Origin: Thermosediminibacter oceani DSM 16646
GTDB taxonomy: Bacteria; Bacillota; Thermosediminibacteria; Thermosediminibacterales; Thermosediminibacteraceae
Length of the DNA: 64,000 bases
Assembly (NCBI RefSeq): GCF_000144645.1
Contig: NC_014377.1
Location: 1,550,001 to 1,614,000 of the forward strand
Direction: 5' to 3'
Positions 8,623 through 18,300 of the stretch are shown piece by piece. A program made the translations under genes and the position numbers. Numbering within the stretch: position 1 is the first letter of the stretch; each line of letters starts with the position of its first letter. Under the pieces are notes generated by a model. It ran no database searches. It saw only the letters and a program-made list of their open reading frames with translations, and was not told where the DNA came from.

Positions 8623-10542
8623 TTAAGACTGCGAACCGTAAAGTCCCATCTGGCTTGCCAGCCACAGGCTCTGCTGGTTCATGGCTGATATTGCCTTCTC
8701 CATCTCCGTAAACTGGCGCCAGTAGCGGTCTTCGATTTCCTTTAGCTGTTCTTCCATACTATCGATTCTTTCGTTTATATCCCTTATCTTTTTTGCGAGC
8801 AGGCTGTTGTCGAAAATCTCAAAATCCCCGCCTCCGGCCTTATCGGTTATGCTCTTCATGCCGGACTTCAGGATGTCGTACAGTTTTACCGCAATGCCGT
8901 TTTGAGCAGAGTCTGTCTCATTCGTGTTGGTAAAAAGCCTCATAACGGCATTTAAATCCTTTGAAAGGGCCTGCCGCAGCTTGTTCTCGTCAAGATACAG
9001 TTTTCCTTTCTCGATGTAGCTACCCGTCGTTATCCCGATATCGTACAGCGAATCAAATTCTGCCGGCAACCCACTGATAGGTGTATATATCGCCTCTCTC
9101 ATTTTACTGACTATACCTGAAAGCAGCGGGTCGGACCTCAAAAGCCCGCTTTTGGCCTTTTCCTCCCAGAGCTTTATCTCATCCTCCGTCATTTCCTTTT
9201 TCTGTGCGTCTGTCAGCGGAGGATAATCCCGGTAGCGTTCTTCCGATAGTTTCTTGTTTATGGCGTCGATGGTGTCGTTGTAGAGGTTTATGAAGTTTTT
9301 TATGCTCTCAACAACGCCGTCGATGTCGGATTCGATTCTTAGAGTTGCGGTTTCGGTATCGGGCATGGCCTGCTTCAGGGTGAACTGGATGCCGTTTAAG
9401 GTGAAGCTGTTGGTGGGATTTTCCATTGTAACTCCGTTGATTACAACGGTCGAATTCGTTCCCCAAGCAGCCTCTCCTGAAGCAATATTAAAAGCGCCAG
9501 GAGTACTGCCATCGCCGAACAAATGGCCGGTTTCGTTCACTATTTTTATGCTGGTGTTTGCACCGGTATCCTTGGACTTGAACACCACCTTATCGGTTAG
9601 GGGATCGTAATATGCCGTAACTTTTATGTTTTCACTGGAAGATATCTTGGAGAGAATATAGTTTATTGAGTCCGTAACGTTAAAAGTAAATGTTTCAGAT
9701 TTATCGCCATTGTATATGGTAAATTTAAATTCGGTGAGATTTTCGTTTCCGCCGAAAGGATCATTTTTAAAAATCAATCTTTGATCCTTAATAGATTTAG
9801 CCGGGTCTATCTCTGTATACGTGGCACCATCGGAAAAACCAAGGGTTCCGAGTGCATCGACACTTGGATCAGCATTGAGGACAATCTTTATATTATGGTT
9901 GTAGTTATCAGCAGGAGCAAAAGTCAACCTATAGTTACCCGCAACGGAATCGTAAAAATACCCAACTTTCACTTTATTTTTTATAAGACTGTCAGAAGCA
10001 TCTAATTTCGATTGAATATGGTCCACCAGAGTGTTTATGGTATAGCTACCCGAACCAAGAGTAATCTCCTGGATAATTCCATCCACGGAAATTTTGAATT
10101 TATTATTTGAAGGAGAGATATTAATGGTATCCGTCAAATTTGATACAATTCCACTGCCCTGCAGTTCTTTTGTGATCGGCGCGCCGCTTTCTATTTTCGC
10201 ATAGTCGGCAAGCCCGACCACTTTGACGGTATACTCTCCCGCCATAGCTGTCGAACCGGCCACGGCGGTAAAATACACATCCGACGATGCGCCAGATGAT
10301 AGAGTGCCGGTAGCCTTATATTTCAAATATGTACCCTGAAGTTTCATATTAAAGACATTGTCATAGAGCGCCTTCAGCTTGAGGTTTATATCCCGGTAAT
10401 CCTGTCTCTGCCATTCCAGTATCTGTCTTTGCTGGTACAATTTATCGACCCTCATGCGCTCGACCTTCATGAGGTCCGAAATAATCTGGTCTATGTCTAT
10501 GCCCGAAGCAAGACCGCCTATCCTTAAAGTATTGTAAGGCAT
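8623..10542 (-). CDS. fliD: Flagellar filament cap protein FliD (HAP2)
   Basis: A 639-residue cap protein. The N-terminal domain begins LRIGGLASGIDIDQIISDLMKVERMRVDKLYQQ, the FliD_N signature. The C-terminal domain contains DSMEEQLKEIEDRYWRQFTEMEKAISAMNQQSLWLASQ, a coiled coil typical of FliD_C. The central region, rich in Thr, Ser and Asn, is the variable surface-exposed part. FliD caps the growing filament and folds incoming flagellin monomers. The start ATG follows flaG by 31 bases, and fliS follows by 15 bases. Length is within the usual 450-700 range for Firmicutes. Confidence 0.95.
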   Translation of the reverse strand: MPYNTLRIGGLASGIDIDQIISDLMKVERMRVDKLYQQRQILEWQRQDYRDINLKLKALYDNVFNMKLQGTYLKYKATGTLSSGASSDVYFTAVAGSTAMAGEYTVKVVGLADYAKIESGAPITKELQGSGIVSNLTDTINISPSNNKFKISVDGIIQEITLGSGSYTINTLVDHIQSKLDASDSLIKNKVKVGYFYDSVAGNYRLTFAPADNYNHNIKIVLNADPSVDALGTLGFSDGATYTEIDPAKSIKDQRLIFKNDPFGGNENLTEFKFTIYNGDKSETFTFNVTDSINYILSKISSSENIKVTAYYDPLTDKVVFKSKDTGANTSIKIVNETGHLFGDGSTPGAFNIASGEAAWGTNSTVVINGVTMENPTNSFTLNGIQFTLKQAMPDTETATLRIESDIDGVVESIKNFINLYNDTIDAINKKLSEERYRDYPPLTDAQKKEMTEDEIKLWEEKAKSGLLRSDPLLSGIVSKMREAIYTPISGLPAEFDSLYDIGITTGSYIEKGKLYLDENKLRQALSKDLNAVMRLFTNTNETDSAQNGIAVKLYDILKSGMKSITDKAGGGDFEIFDNSLLAKKIRDINERIDSMEEQLKEIEDRYWRQFTEMEKAISAMNQQSLWLASQMGLYGSQS

Positions 10543-10573
10543 TTATTCGCACCTACCCTTCGACATATAAAAA

Positions 10574-10942
10574 TTAAACCCTCTTGTCTATTATGAGTCC
10601 TACTTGCTTCCATATATTTGCAATAAGATCCAAAAACTTCTCCGGTGGTATTTCGCTTATGAGCTCGTCCGTATTTTTGTCGTAAATCCTTACAATTACC
10701 CTTTTTGTCTCTTCATGGACGGAAAACTCGAACCGGGTGTTTTTAATTTCTAAAGCGAAATCCTCCAGCTTTTCGGTAAGGTTTTGAAAATCCTCTTCCC
10801 CAAAAACCACTTCTTCACCCGGTGGATTTTCTCTAGAACCAGGCTTCTTTAGATTTTCCGCTGGAATTATTGAACCCGAATCCGTCCTGTATTCGAGCTT
10901 TTCCAGCTGAAAGGTGAGGTTTTTTGTGCCTTCTATGCGCAT
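10574..10942 (-). CDS. flaG: FlaG family flagellar protein
   Basis: A 122-residue protein whose C-terminal half, LEFSVHEETKRVIVRIYDKNTDELISEIPPEKFLDLIANI-like, is the FlaG domain. Family members affect filament length, but the mechanism is not settled. The N-terminal half is low in similarity and disordered-looking. It is the first gene of the flaG-fliD-fliS-orf operon. A possible sigma-28 promoter lies about 90 bases upstream. Confidence 0.88.
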   Translation of the reverse strand: MRIEGTKNLTFQLEKLEYRTDSGSIIPAENLKKPGSRENPPGEEVVFGEEDFQNLTEKLEDFALEIKNTRFEFSVHEETKRVIVRIYDKNTDELISEIPPEKFLDLIANIWKQVGLIIDKRV

Positions 10943-11028
10943 GAAACTTCACCCTTTTTTAGAAAATTGGCTAATGAACTTGCAGTTTATCTTTTCACAT
11001 GCGAAGCTAGATACTCCTTCTATTTTGT

Positions 11029-11055
11029 TTATCGAATTTCTTTTTACACAAATTA
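11029..11055 (-). promoter_or_regulatory. Possible sigma-28 promoter of the flaG-fliD operon
   Basis: Minus strand: TAAT (11055-11052), 15 bases, then TTCGATAA (11036-11029), a 6/8 match to the sigma-28 -10 box GCCGATAA. It is weaker than the flagellin promoter at 15263-15290. The rest of the 309-base interval 10943-11251 holds no gene that I can see. Confidence 0.4.
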
Positions 11056-11206
11056 AATCGAAATATCGCTTATTTTGGCAAATATAACTGCTTACCTTAA
11101 TTTACCGCGCCATTTTTTAACATTAAATCAATTTTTCTCTCGAAAGCTCAATCTATACAATCCCACTTATTGGAGGTTTACCCTAACCATGCTCCAGAAA
11201 ATTTTT

Positions 11207-11231
11207 AGCCGGGAGCCTATTACCCCCGGCT
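11207..11231. terminator. Possible terminator hairpin after the toxin-antitoxin pair
   Basis: AGCCGGG (11207-11213) pairs with CCCGGCT (11225-11231) around an 11-base loop. On the minus strand it lies 20 bases after the toxin stop, but the following bases are AAAAATTTT rather than a clean T-tract. Confidence 0.4.
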
Positions 11232-11251
11232 ATCGAGTAAAAATCAACTAA

Positions 11252-11617
11252 TTAGTCCTTTTCTAATTTCAAAAATCCATTCGAAAATAATGCGGTTCCG
11301 TATTTGTTTTTTCTTTTAGTTGCTATTAAGTAACAATAATCATCATCCCTTGGAGAAACAGCAACTATATTTATGAGCTTTTTGTCCCTAACGAGTGTAT
11401 ATACAACCCTAATTCCTATGCCCCTGTATTTAATTTTTAAAAAAACAGTTAAGTTGTTGCCGTTCCTGGTGCCGAGATGTTTTCCATATCCTCCCTCGCT
11501 TTTGGAAAGAGGATTTTGACTTACTTTTTTAATACCTGCATAAACTATTTTTTGTATGGATTTGTCCAGTTTTAAAATGTCTTTTTGAGCTTCAGGTATT
11601 AAAGAAATCTGCCACAT
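11252..11617 (-). CDS. RelE/ParE-family toxin
   Basis: About 121 residues starting MWQISLIPEAQKDILKLDKSIQKIVYAGIKKVSQNP, a RelE/ParE fold pattern, with a later strand block GIGIRVVYTLVRDKKLINIVAVSPRDDD. RelE-like toxins usually cleave mRNA in the ribosome; ParE-like members poison gyrase. The sequence does not decide which. A longer frame starting at 11641 exists, but the ATG at 11617 sits 2 bases after the antitoxin stop with GGTGGAG upstream, typical of coupled toxin translation. The tail after residue 95 (YCYLIATKRKNKYG) is longer than in most family members. Confidence 0.8.
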   Translation of the reverse strand: MWQISLIPEAQKDILKLDKSIQKIVYAGIKKVSQNPLSKSEGGYGKHLGTRNGNNLTVFLKIKYRGIGIRVVYTLVRDKKLINIVAVSPRDDDYCYLIATKRKNKYGTALFSNGFLKLEKD

Positions 11618-11618
11618 G

Positions 11619-11984
11619 TTATTCGATCTCCACCAAATCAATGTACTGCTCTAATTCTTTTTCGTTTAAACTAGCTTCTTTTAAAGCTTCATCAAATGGT
11701 ATAAGATCCTCTTCTTTTAAGTTTTTCATTCTTTCAATTGCAAGCTGTAGAAGTTCTAACTCTTCCTGCGCTTCCATAAGTTCATCATACTGATCAATAG
11801 GTATAATTACCGCCTGAGGCTTATTATTTTTAATTATTATATAGTGCTCTTTCCTATTAGCAACTTCTTCTATAATTTTAGACGCCTTTCCTCTCCCCAA
11901 ATCACTAACGGAGATCATATACGAAACCAGATCTTTAAGATCAAAAAATCTTCTTCTCATAATTGCATCGCCCACTCCTAACAC
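11619..11984 (-). CDS. Phd/YefM-family antitoxin
   Basis: A 121-residue antitoxin. The DNA-binding N-terminal fold is visible in VSYMISVSDLGRGKASKIIEEV and YIIIKNNKPQAVIIPIDQYDEL, the Phd/YefM core. The acidic C-terminal half (QEELELLQLAIERMKNLKEEDL) would wrap the toxin. The GTG start at 11984 is chosen because AGGAGGG lies 7 bases before it; an ATG nine codons in has only a poorly spaced site. It precedes and overlaps the control region of the toxin gene, and such antitoxins normally repress their own promoter together with the toxin. Confidence 0.8.
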   Translation of the reverse strand: MLGVGDAIMRRRFFDLKDLVSYMISVSDLGRGKASKIIEEVANRKEHYIIIKNNKPQAVIIPIDQYDELMEAQEELELLQLAIERMKNLKEEDLIPFDEALKEASLNEKELEQYIDLVEIE

Positions 11985-12231
11985 AGTCTATCCCTCCTTC
12001 CTATTGTATTCTTTGCTTAATTTAATTATACGGGTAATACGAAAAATTCACAATGAATTCTAGTGAAAATTTTTATGAAAATATTACTGCGGATTTTATT
12101 CTTACCCGCAACGCTTTCTCCGCTTACTAACGCCGTAAAGAATAATATCTTATATTCGTTTATAGCTCTACATTTCTTCCTAATTCCAGCTCGATAGCCT
12201 TTCGTAAATTTTAACCGACGCGTTGGCAAAA

Positions 12232-12450
12232 TCAATTCATCCTAAAAAGCTCCATTACTTCTTCCTTCGAAAGGGAATTTATGAAAACTTCACCCTCCGA
12301 TACGTCGAACCTATAAGATCCTTCTTCTTTTTCTGAAGCTCGTCGATCTTCTCTTCTATGGTGCCCCGAGTTATTAGCCTGAAAACCTGGACATTGTTTT
12401 CCTGCCCCATCCTGTATGCCCGGTCGGCGGCCTGCTCCTCCACGGCGGGA
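12232..12450 (-). pseudogene. C-terminal remnant of an SNF2-family helicase
   Basis: The minus strand from about 12450 reads [17 protein letters not shown] followed by [21 protein letters not shown], the last helicase motifs of SWI2/SNF2 proteins (motif VI region). The frame is then lost near 12310, and the tail [17 protein letters not shown] appears in another frame. Everything upstream of the motif is missing. The remnant is joined head to head at about 12450 with a GntP permease remnant, marking a rearrangement junction. Confidence 0.75.
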
Positions 12451-12849
12451 TTCCACCAAGCTCTGGGACAGGTATTGAGGGATAGCGGAGTCGGAAACTA
12501 CATCGCAAATCTTATTGCAAGTACGCCCATGCCGCCGGTCCTGCTACCGTTTTTTGTAGCGACACTTGTACGTCTTGTACAAGGGAGCGGTACAGTCGCT
12601 ATGATTACTTCAGCATCGATTACAGCCCCCATCCTGGCAAATCTCTCGGTAAATCCTTTAATAGCAGCCCAAGCCGCCGCACTCGGCGCAATGATATTTT
12701 CTTATTTTAATGATAGCTTTTTCTGGGTAGTAAATAGGCTTTTAGGGATAGAAAACGTAAAAGAACAAACTCTAACATGGTCAATACCTACTACCATCGG
12801 ATGGGGTGTTTCGTTAATATTAATCTTGATAGCCGAAACCATTTTCTAG
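12450..12849 (+). pseudogene. C-terminal remnant of a GntP-family gluconate/organic-acid permease
   Basis: About 130 codons of a GntP-type transporter: [19 protein letters not shown], then VRLVQGSGTVAMITSASITAP and FSYFNDSFFWVVNRLLG. These are the last three or four membrane helices. The N-terminal two thirds are absent; the open frame extends back into the helicase remnant only by chance. Without its first helices the product cannot transport. GntP permeases are H+ symporters for gluconate and related sugar acids. Confidence 0.8.
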
Positions 12850-12903
12850 CTAAAGATATAAATCCCTGGGAATGATCGTTAGGATTTCCCTAGGGCTTAT
12901 ATT

Positions 12904-13025
12904 TTACTTATCATTAATATCGCGTCCAGCTTCTCTAAATACTTTTCTTGCCAGTCCATATAATCCCCCTCTAGGATAAGCGTATTGCCTATATATTTCC
13001 AAAGGTTCAATTGTAGGAATAAGAG
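12904..13025 (-). pseudogene. C-terminal fragment of an unrecognised gene, cut by the IS256-type element
   Basis: Reading the minus strand from the edge of the IS256-type remnant gives a plausible protein end, LIPTIEPLEIYRQYAYPRGG followed by LYGLARKVFREAGRDINDK and a stop at 12904. The composition looks coding, but I do not recognise the family. Its position suggests that the insertion sequence removed or separated the rest of the gene. Confidence 0.35.
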
Positions 13026-13066
13026 TTAAGTCCATATAATTGCGTAAAATGGTGTTGAGCCACCCC

Positions 13067-13119
13067 CATCCCTCTGGTTAGAATTAAATTGCCAACACAA
13101 AAACCTAACTGGAGGGATG
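13067..13119 (+). promoter_or_regulatory. Hairpin that hides the transposase ribosome site
   Basis: CATCCCTCTGGTTAG (13067-13081) is complementary at 13 of 15 positions to CTAACTGGAGGGATG (13105-13119). The second arm contains the ribosome site GGAGG, 8 bases before the transposase ATG at 13124. In RNA that enters from outside the element this hairpin would block translation, a common way for insertion sequences to limit transposase made from flanking promoters. Confidence 0.55.
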
Positions 13120-13123
13120 AGAA

Positions 13124-14021
13124 ATGGCTCAATATAATATTACCATCGATTCTGAAATTTTGCACCACCTTTTTCTAAAGGGAGCTAAAGATGAGGGGAT
13201 GGCCAAACTATTGGAGTCCATACTCAACCAAATACTCCAAGCCCAGGCTACCGAACAAATCAAAGCCGAACCTTATGAAAGAACCGAAGAAAGACAAGCC
13301 TACCGTAACGGATACTATCCGAGAAATTTAGTCACCAGAGTCGGTACCCTTACGTTAAGGATCCCCATGCTCCGCAACGGTAAGCTAACTACTGACATCT
13401 TTCGCCGTTACCACAGAAGCAAACAAGCCCTCTTACTGGCATTAATGGAAATGGTGGTTAACGGCGTATCTACATACGAGCTTTGCGGTACCGAGTTTTC
13501 AAAATCTACAATCTCCGAGCTTTGCAAAAACCTTGACCCTATTGTTACAGCCTGGAATTCCAGTCCTCTTAGAGAAAAGAAATTCCCCTTCGTCATAGTA
13601 GATGCTATGGTTATAAGAGTTAGGGAAGATGGCCGGGTTCGAAGCGGAACCTATTAATCGCCGTTGGTGTAAACGAAAAAGGCTACACCAAAGGCCATGG
13701 ATGTATTAGAATCTGGATTTGAAGATGCTATAGCGGTATTAGAGTTTCCCGAGCGGTATAGGAAAAGACTTCGAACCACAAACGGGAAAGAAGCGGCTAA
13801 ACGAAGAAATACGCCAAAGTGAAAGGTTTTAAGAATCTTCCAAACCGTGAATTAGCTATTCGTCTAATTGGAGCATTACTTATGAAACAGGACGAAAAAT
13901 GGGCTTCTGGAAAAAAAATACTTAGATATGGCCGAATACTTTGAGTGGCAAAAAGAAAGCTCGAAAAAAGTAAAGGAAAAGGTGGTTTCAGAGGGAATTT
14001 TACACAAAAAATTGGACTTGA
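13124..14021 (+). pseudogene. IS256-family transposase, frameshifted and internally deleted
   Basis: The first 178 codons encode an intact N-terminal half of a mutator-type transposase: NGYYPRNLVTRVGTLTLRIP, then ALMEMVVNGVSTYELCG and KKFPFVIVDAMVIRVREDGR, in which D of VDAM would be the first catalytic Asp. A 1-base shift at about 13655 interrupts it, and the next frame continues LLIAVGVNEKGYTKGHG. The central part with the second Asp is missing. Later pieces, YRKRLRTTNG and LIGALLMKQDEKWASG, belong to the C-terminus and lie in different frames. The gene is dead. Confidence 0.85.
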
Positions 14022-14308
14022 TCTAAAGAAAAGATTAATATTTTGTTTTTACGTAGGAGTAGAATACCTCCATCACAGTAAAATTCATATTTGTGTCAAC
14101 CGTCAATGAAAATGTAGGCTTTTGATCTTCAGCCTGTACGTAATTTTCTCAAAAGACATTTATGACTTTCTTCAGGTAAGAGTTGTTTTTGACGCTCTAA
14201 AGCCGTTTTTGTGTGTTGATAAAATTATTTCTGAAGAACGTCGCATAGCAATGATTTAGAAAAAAACCTTCTCCTTGTGAATTCTTAATACCTAACTTAA
14301 TAATATTC

Positions 14309-14335
14309 AAAAGGCCCCGGGGAACCGGGGCCTTT
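14309..14335 (-). terminator. Terminator of the flagellin gene
   Basis: A strong hairpin, AAAGGCCCCGG (14309-14319) with CCGGGGCCTTT (14325-14335), follows the flagellin stop codon by about 30 bases on the minus strand. Only a short TTTT follows, but the stem is entirely GC in its core. Confidence 0.8.
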
Positions 14336-14364
14336 GGCCGTGGCACTATATATTATTTTTAAAT

Positions 14365-15177
14365 TTAGCCCAATAGTTTGAGTACCGACTGCGGCAACAT
14401 GTTGGCTTGAGCAAGCATTGCCGTCGCTGCCTGGTTCAGTATGCTCTGTCTCGTGAACTCCATCATTTCCTTGGCCATATCTACGTCGCGGATACGGGAT
14501 TCGGCAGCGGTGAGGTTTTCGGTAGCCACCGAGAGGTTGTTGATGGTGTGCTCCAGGCGGTTCTGGTAAGCGCCTAGTTTCGCGCGCTCATCGGATACAG
14601 TTTTGATTGCAGCATCTATTGTAGAAATTGCGGTATTTGCGCCGGTCTGGTTAGTTATAGCAACAGCATCTACACCGAGAGCGGCTGCATCCATATCCGC
14701 AATGCCTATAGTTATAGACTGTCCAATGTTGGCGCCGATATGGAATACTTTGCCGGTGAAAGAAGCATCGAGAAGTTTCTGCGTATTGAACTCTGTATTA
14801 TCCGCAATCCTGTTGATTTCGGCAATCAGCTGGTTTACTTCTTCCTGAAGTGCCTTTCTGTCATCCACAGTGTTGGTATCATTGGCAGCCTGCACAGCAA
14901 GTTCTCTCATTCTCTGCAGTATAGCATGGGTCTCTGTTAAAGCTCCTTCGGCTGTCTGGATCAGAGAGATGCCGTCCTGAGCGTTTTTAACAGCCATATT
15001 GAGACCTCTGATCTGAGCCCTCATCTTTTCCGATATTGCAAGACCCGCAGCATCGTCTCCTGCTCTGTTGATCCTGTATCCGGATGACAGTTTCTCAAGG
15101 GATTTCTGCATGGAGGTGTTGTTAATGGTCAATTGCCTGTAAGCATTAAGGGCGCTGATATTGTGGTTAATCCTCAT
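14365..15177 (-). CDS. hag: Flagellin
   Basis: A 270-residue flagellin. The N-terminal D0/D1 domain begins [20 protein letters not shown] and contains [26 protein letters not shown]; the C-terminal domain ends [41 protein letters not shown]-like, with the final leucines that polymerise the core. The variable middle is very short (about residues 150-185), so the filament has almost no outer domain. Thr and Ser residues in the middle could carry glycans made by the neighbouring operon. Expression is expected from the sigma-28-type promoter at 15263-15290 and under CsrA control through the leader hairpin. The ribosome site AAGGAGG is 8 bases before the ATG. Confidence 0.96.
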   Translation of the reverse strand: MRINHNISALNAYRQLTINNTSMQKSLEKLSSGYRINRAGDDAAGLAISEKMRAQIRGLNMAVKNAQDGISLIQTAEGALTETHAILQRMRELAVQAANDTNTVDDRKALQEEVNQLIAEINRIADNTEFNTQKLLDASFTGKVFHIGANIGQSITIGIADMDAAALGVDAVAITNQTGANTAISTIDAAIKTVSDERAKLGAYQNRLEHTINNLSVATENLTAAESRIRDVDMAKEMMEFTRQSILNQAATAMLAQANMLPQSVLKLLG

Positions 15178-15185
15178 AATATTTT

Positions 15186-15244
15186 CCTCCTTGATTTTTT
15201 ATTTTCCGCTTCCCTGCGGAATACCTTCGGCCGGCCGGACCGAA
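15186..15244 (-). promoter_or_regulatory. Flagellin leader with CsrA-type binding sites
   Basis: On the minus strand TTCCGC (15221-15216) and GCGGAA (15209-15204) form a hairpin that presents AGGGAA in its loop, a GGA core as bound by CsrA. A second GGA is the ribosome site AAGGAGG at 15192-15186. Upstream, TTCGG and CCGAA (15244-15226) form another hairpin. The same two-site layout, one hairpin plus the ribosome site, is known for hag of Bacillus subtilis. csrA and fliW are encoded 11 kb away in this window. Confidence 0.55.
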
Positions 15245-15262
15245 ATTTTTCTTCCACTATAG

Positions 15263-15290
15263 TTATCGCCGTTTTATTTATTGCAATTTA
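15263..15290 (-). promoter_or_regulatory. Sigma-28 (SigD/FliA) promoter of flagellin
   Basis: Minus strand: TAAA (15290-15287), 16 bases, then GGCGATAA (15270-15263), a 7/8 match to GCCGATAA. This is the clearest sigma-28 site in the window and fits late flagellar expression released by FlgM export. Confidence 0.75.
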
Positions 15291-15387
15291 ACTCTGATAA
15301 ACTCCATTTTTGTCCAAATCATTTTATTGTGACATTTTATCGACAGATTTCTTATCTATTGGCCAATTTTACTCAGAAAATCTCCAC

Positions 15388-18300
15388 CTACGTTCGAAAC
15401 ATGTTTGCAACAAATATGTTTAGAGGCTTTGCAATTTCTTCATAACTAGATGCGGCGAGTTTAATATATTTTAAAGCATTACCCGGGTTCTTTTTGCTGA
15501 GTTCATCGAGTGCGTCAAGGATCGAATTTAGGAATAAAAGCTCTTTTTGGGATAGCAAGTCTTCTCTGTTATTTGCCACTAGCTGGCACAGTGTACCTAA
15601 ATAAGTATCGAGAAGGCTTAAAATCCTTTCATCGGGCAAACTATCAACTATAAATGGGTTTATAAGGGTAAATTTTAACGCGTTTTTATACTTTTTGAGC
15701 ATTTCTACGTCGATCAGTATGTTTTTATCTATTTTATCAATTCCGATAAAATATGCATCCAGGTCTTCCGAATTACCCGTATTGAGGATATCATTTACTT
15801 TTAGTAAATCGATGAAATCGTCTTCAATGTCGAGATTTCTAAAAGCCTCCAGACACTTTCTAACTTTTTCCGGAGTGAATTTTTTAAAAATTTCTTGCAT
15901 AAGGTAAACAAACGAATCCCTTAGTTCGCGCTCATTAAAGGTAAGGACTATATTTTTGTATATATCTGCTAGTTCCTTATACCTCTCCGATTCGAAAGCA
16001 CATTCGATCATGATTGTCGCTATTTCCGGCAGCAGCTGATAGTCAATAACTGATAGTCCTAACTCGATACATTCGGTATATTTTTTCAATCTGTAGTATG
16101 AAATCAGAAGCATTTTTAAAGCCTCATTTCTTGAATCTAGGGTATAAAATACCAATGAATCGTTGCCGGCTATATCCCGCTGCAGAAAATCGTCGTAAAG
16201 ATCCAAGTAATTTTTCAGGTATTTTATGGCAGGTTCGTATTCTTCTTTCTTAAATAAAACTGCGGCTTTATAAAATACTAAATCTATATAATCTGGTTGG
16301 ATTTTAAGTGCTTTGTCGCAAATCCTTAATGCGTCATCGTACATTAAATTTCTCAAATAAACTCTGGCAGCGTGAGCATAGTACATAAGTTCCCGGGGAG
16401 TTACGACCTCTTTGTTTTCTAATATTTCCATATATTGCTGCACATGCCGCAATGCTTCTTTTTCATCGCCGTACATACCGTAGCTAACGCTGAGCTGGAA
16501 TCTGTAATATATATTGTGCGGATCCTTGGCGAGCTCTTTTTTCAGTAAAGTGGCCGTTCGTTTAAATTTTTTCTCCCTTACCTCTTCATCGGCCATTATA
16601 TAACCGTAATGGAGCACGACGGCGTCGAGGTGCTTTATCGGAAGCTTATACATCGGTTGATTGTGGACGCTACCCTCGTAATAAAAGGTTCCATCATTTT
16701 TGAATATAAGGGCTTGAGTGTTAATGCTGTATTTAGTTAGTTCAACGTTGCTAAAGTTTTTTACTTTTAATGTGTAAGTACTGTATTTCCAATACCCATC
16801 CGAATTGAATGTTTCTATGAGCTCATTTACCCCTTCAGGTTCAAGTTCTTCATCGGCGTCTATTATGAATATATACTCCCCTTGGGCGAGGGATATGCTG
16901 TAGTTGCGCGCTTCGGAAAAGCTACCCTGCCAGGGATGCAAAAATACTTTGTCGGTATATTTTTTAGCAATTGAAATTGTATCATCTTTCGACCCTGTAT
17001 CCACTATTATAAGTTCGGCTAACCCGGAATCGACCAGCGGTTTTAGACTGGAAAGGCAACGATCCAGGTTTTTTTCTTCGTCTTTTACGATCATGCAAAT
17101 ACTAAGTTTATATGGTTTTACCTGATTTTCAATTCGAAGTTTTTGTATGTAATACATAATGGCTTTTTCCATTGCAGGATAAATTTTGGCGGCATTAAGC
17201 AATAAATCTATGGCATCTTCTATATTCCCCTGGTTTAACTTTCCGATAGCCTTATCGATTTCTATGATGAATTTGGTCTCCTGATCGATGAAAATATTTG
17301 CGTTTTTCCTCATGCGGTCATTTACTGTATAAATAGCATAATTGGTATAATCGACGAAGACCTGAACCAATTTCTGTTTTTTTTCTATATCGTCCGCTTT
17401 TGCAGACATTTCCGTTATATAAGTCCTGGTTATTTCTTTAAATAAATACACTCTTTTGTTGTTCTTCATTTTTATTTCCTTGGGAAGGTCTATGGAAATC
17501 AAAAAATTATATAACTTATCATAAAAATTTTCATGGGAAGAAAGAAAATATGATATATAAGTTTTTGTTAAATCCATACCGATGGTTTCCAAAAAATAAA
17601 TCAATAAATCGCCATCTTCCATAAATAGAGGAATAAAATAGGTTAAAAAGGTGTTCTTACTCGATACATTTAACTTTTTAATATTATTTTTAACAAGATC
17701 GCGGTAGCCTTCCTTTTTTTCCAAATACAATCTTTTTGTATTTAAGTACTTTTTATACTCTCCAAATTCTTCGTTTCTAAAAAGGTCCTCAATTTTATAT
17801 TGTTCCTCTAGATTAAGCTTGAGTTTAATTTTTTCCAACGCCTCTAGAAACTTTAATCTCAGATTACCATCCTTGTCCTCTTCTGAAATATATCTCCACC
17901 AATTATAAACGATATCGTAAGCTTTATATTTTATCAGCTTCCATAAATTTTTCTCAATATTTTCTATACAACTTTCAAGCAAACCATAATCTTCTATTAC
18001 ACAATCTATACTTTTTTCCACAGCTTCGGTATTTTTTTTATTGAAGACTAAAGGCACTTTTATTTCCGCAAACTTATCTGGGCTATAGTAAATTCTACAT
18101 TTACATGTAATAAAGGTGTTCTTGTCCAAAATTAAAAGACTTTCTCCCAAGTTTTCTACAAACTTTTGTTCAAGTTTCCAACCGTTTCTAATTATAATTA
18201 TGTGGTCATTTCGGCATAGGGAAAAACAATATTCTTCCAAATTACTGTAATCGCCAAAGTATTCGTAAACAGGATATTCTTGCTCCAATGCGGATTCAAT

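Larger units (their letters stand above)
13026..14021 (+). mobile_element. Decayed IS256-family insertion sequence
   Basis: The ends form imperfect inverted repeats: 13026-13050 starts TTAAGTCCATATAATTGCG, and the other end, 13997-14021, read on the minus strand starts TCAAGTCCAATTTTTTGTG (19/25 matching over the full repeats). The element is about 1.0 kb, short of the usual 1.3 kb, because the middle of the transposase gene is missing. No target duplication could be recognised. The 270 bases after it (14036-14308) hold no gene I can support. Confidence 0.75.

Noticed and set aside
12026-12235. 69-residue minus-strand protein after the antitoxin
   Set aside because: No ribosome site or family resemblance; it lies between a remnant gene and the toxin-antitoxin pair and looks like chance.
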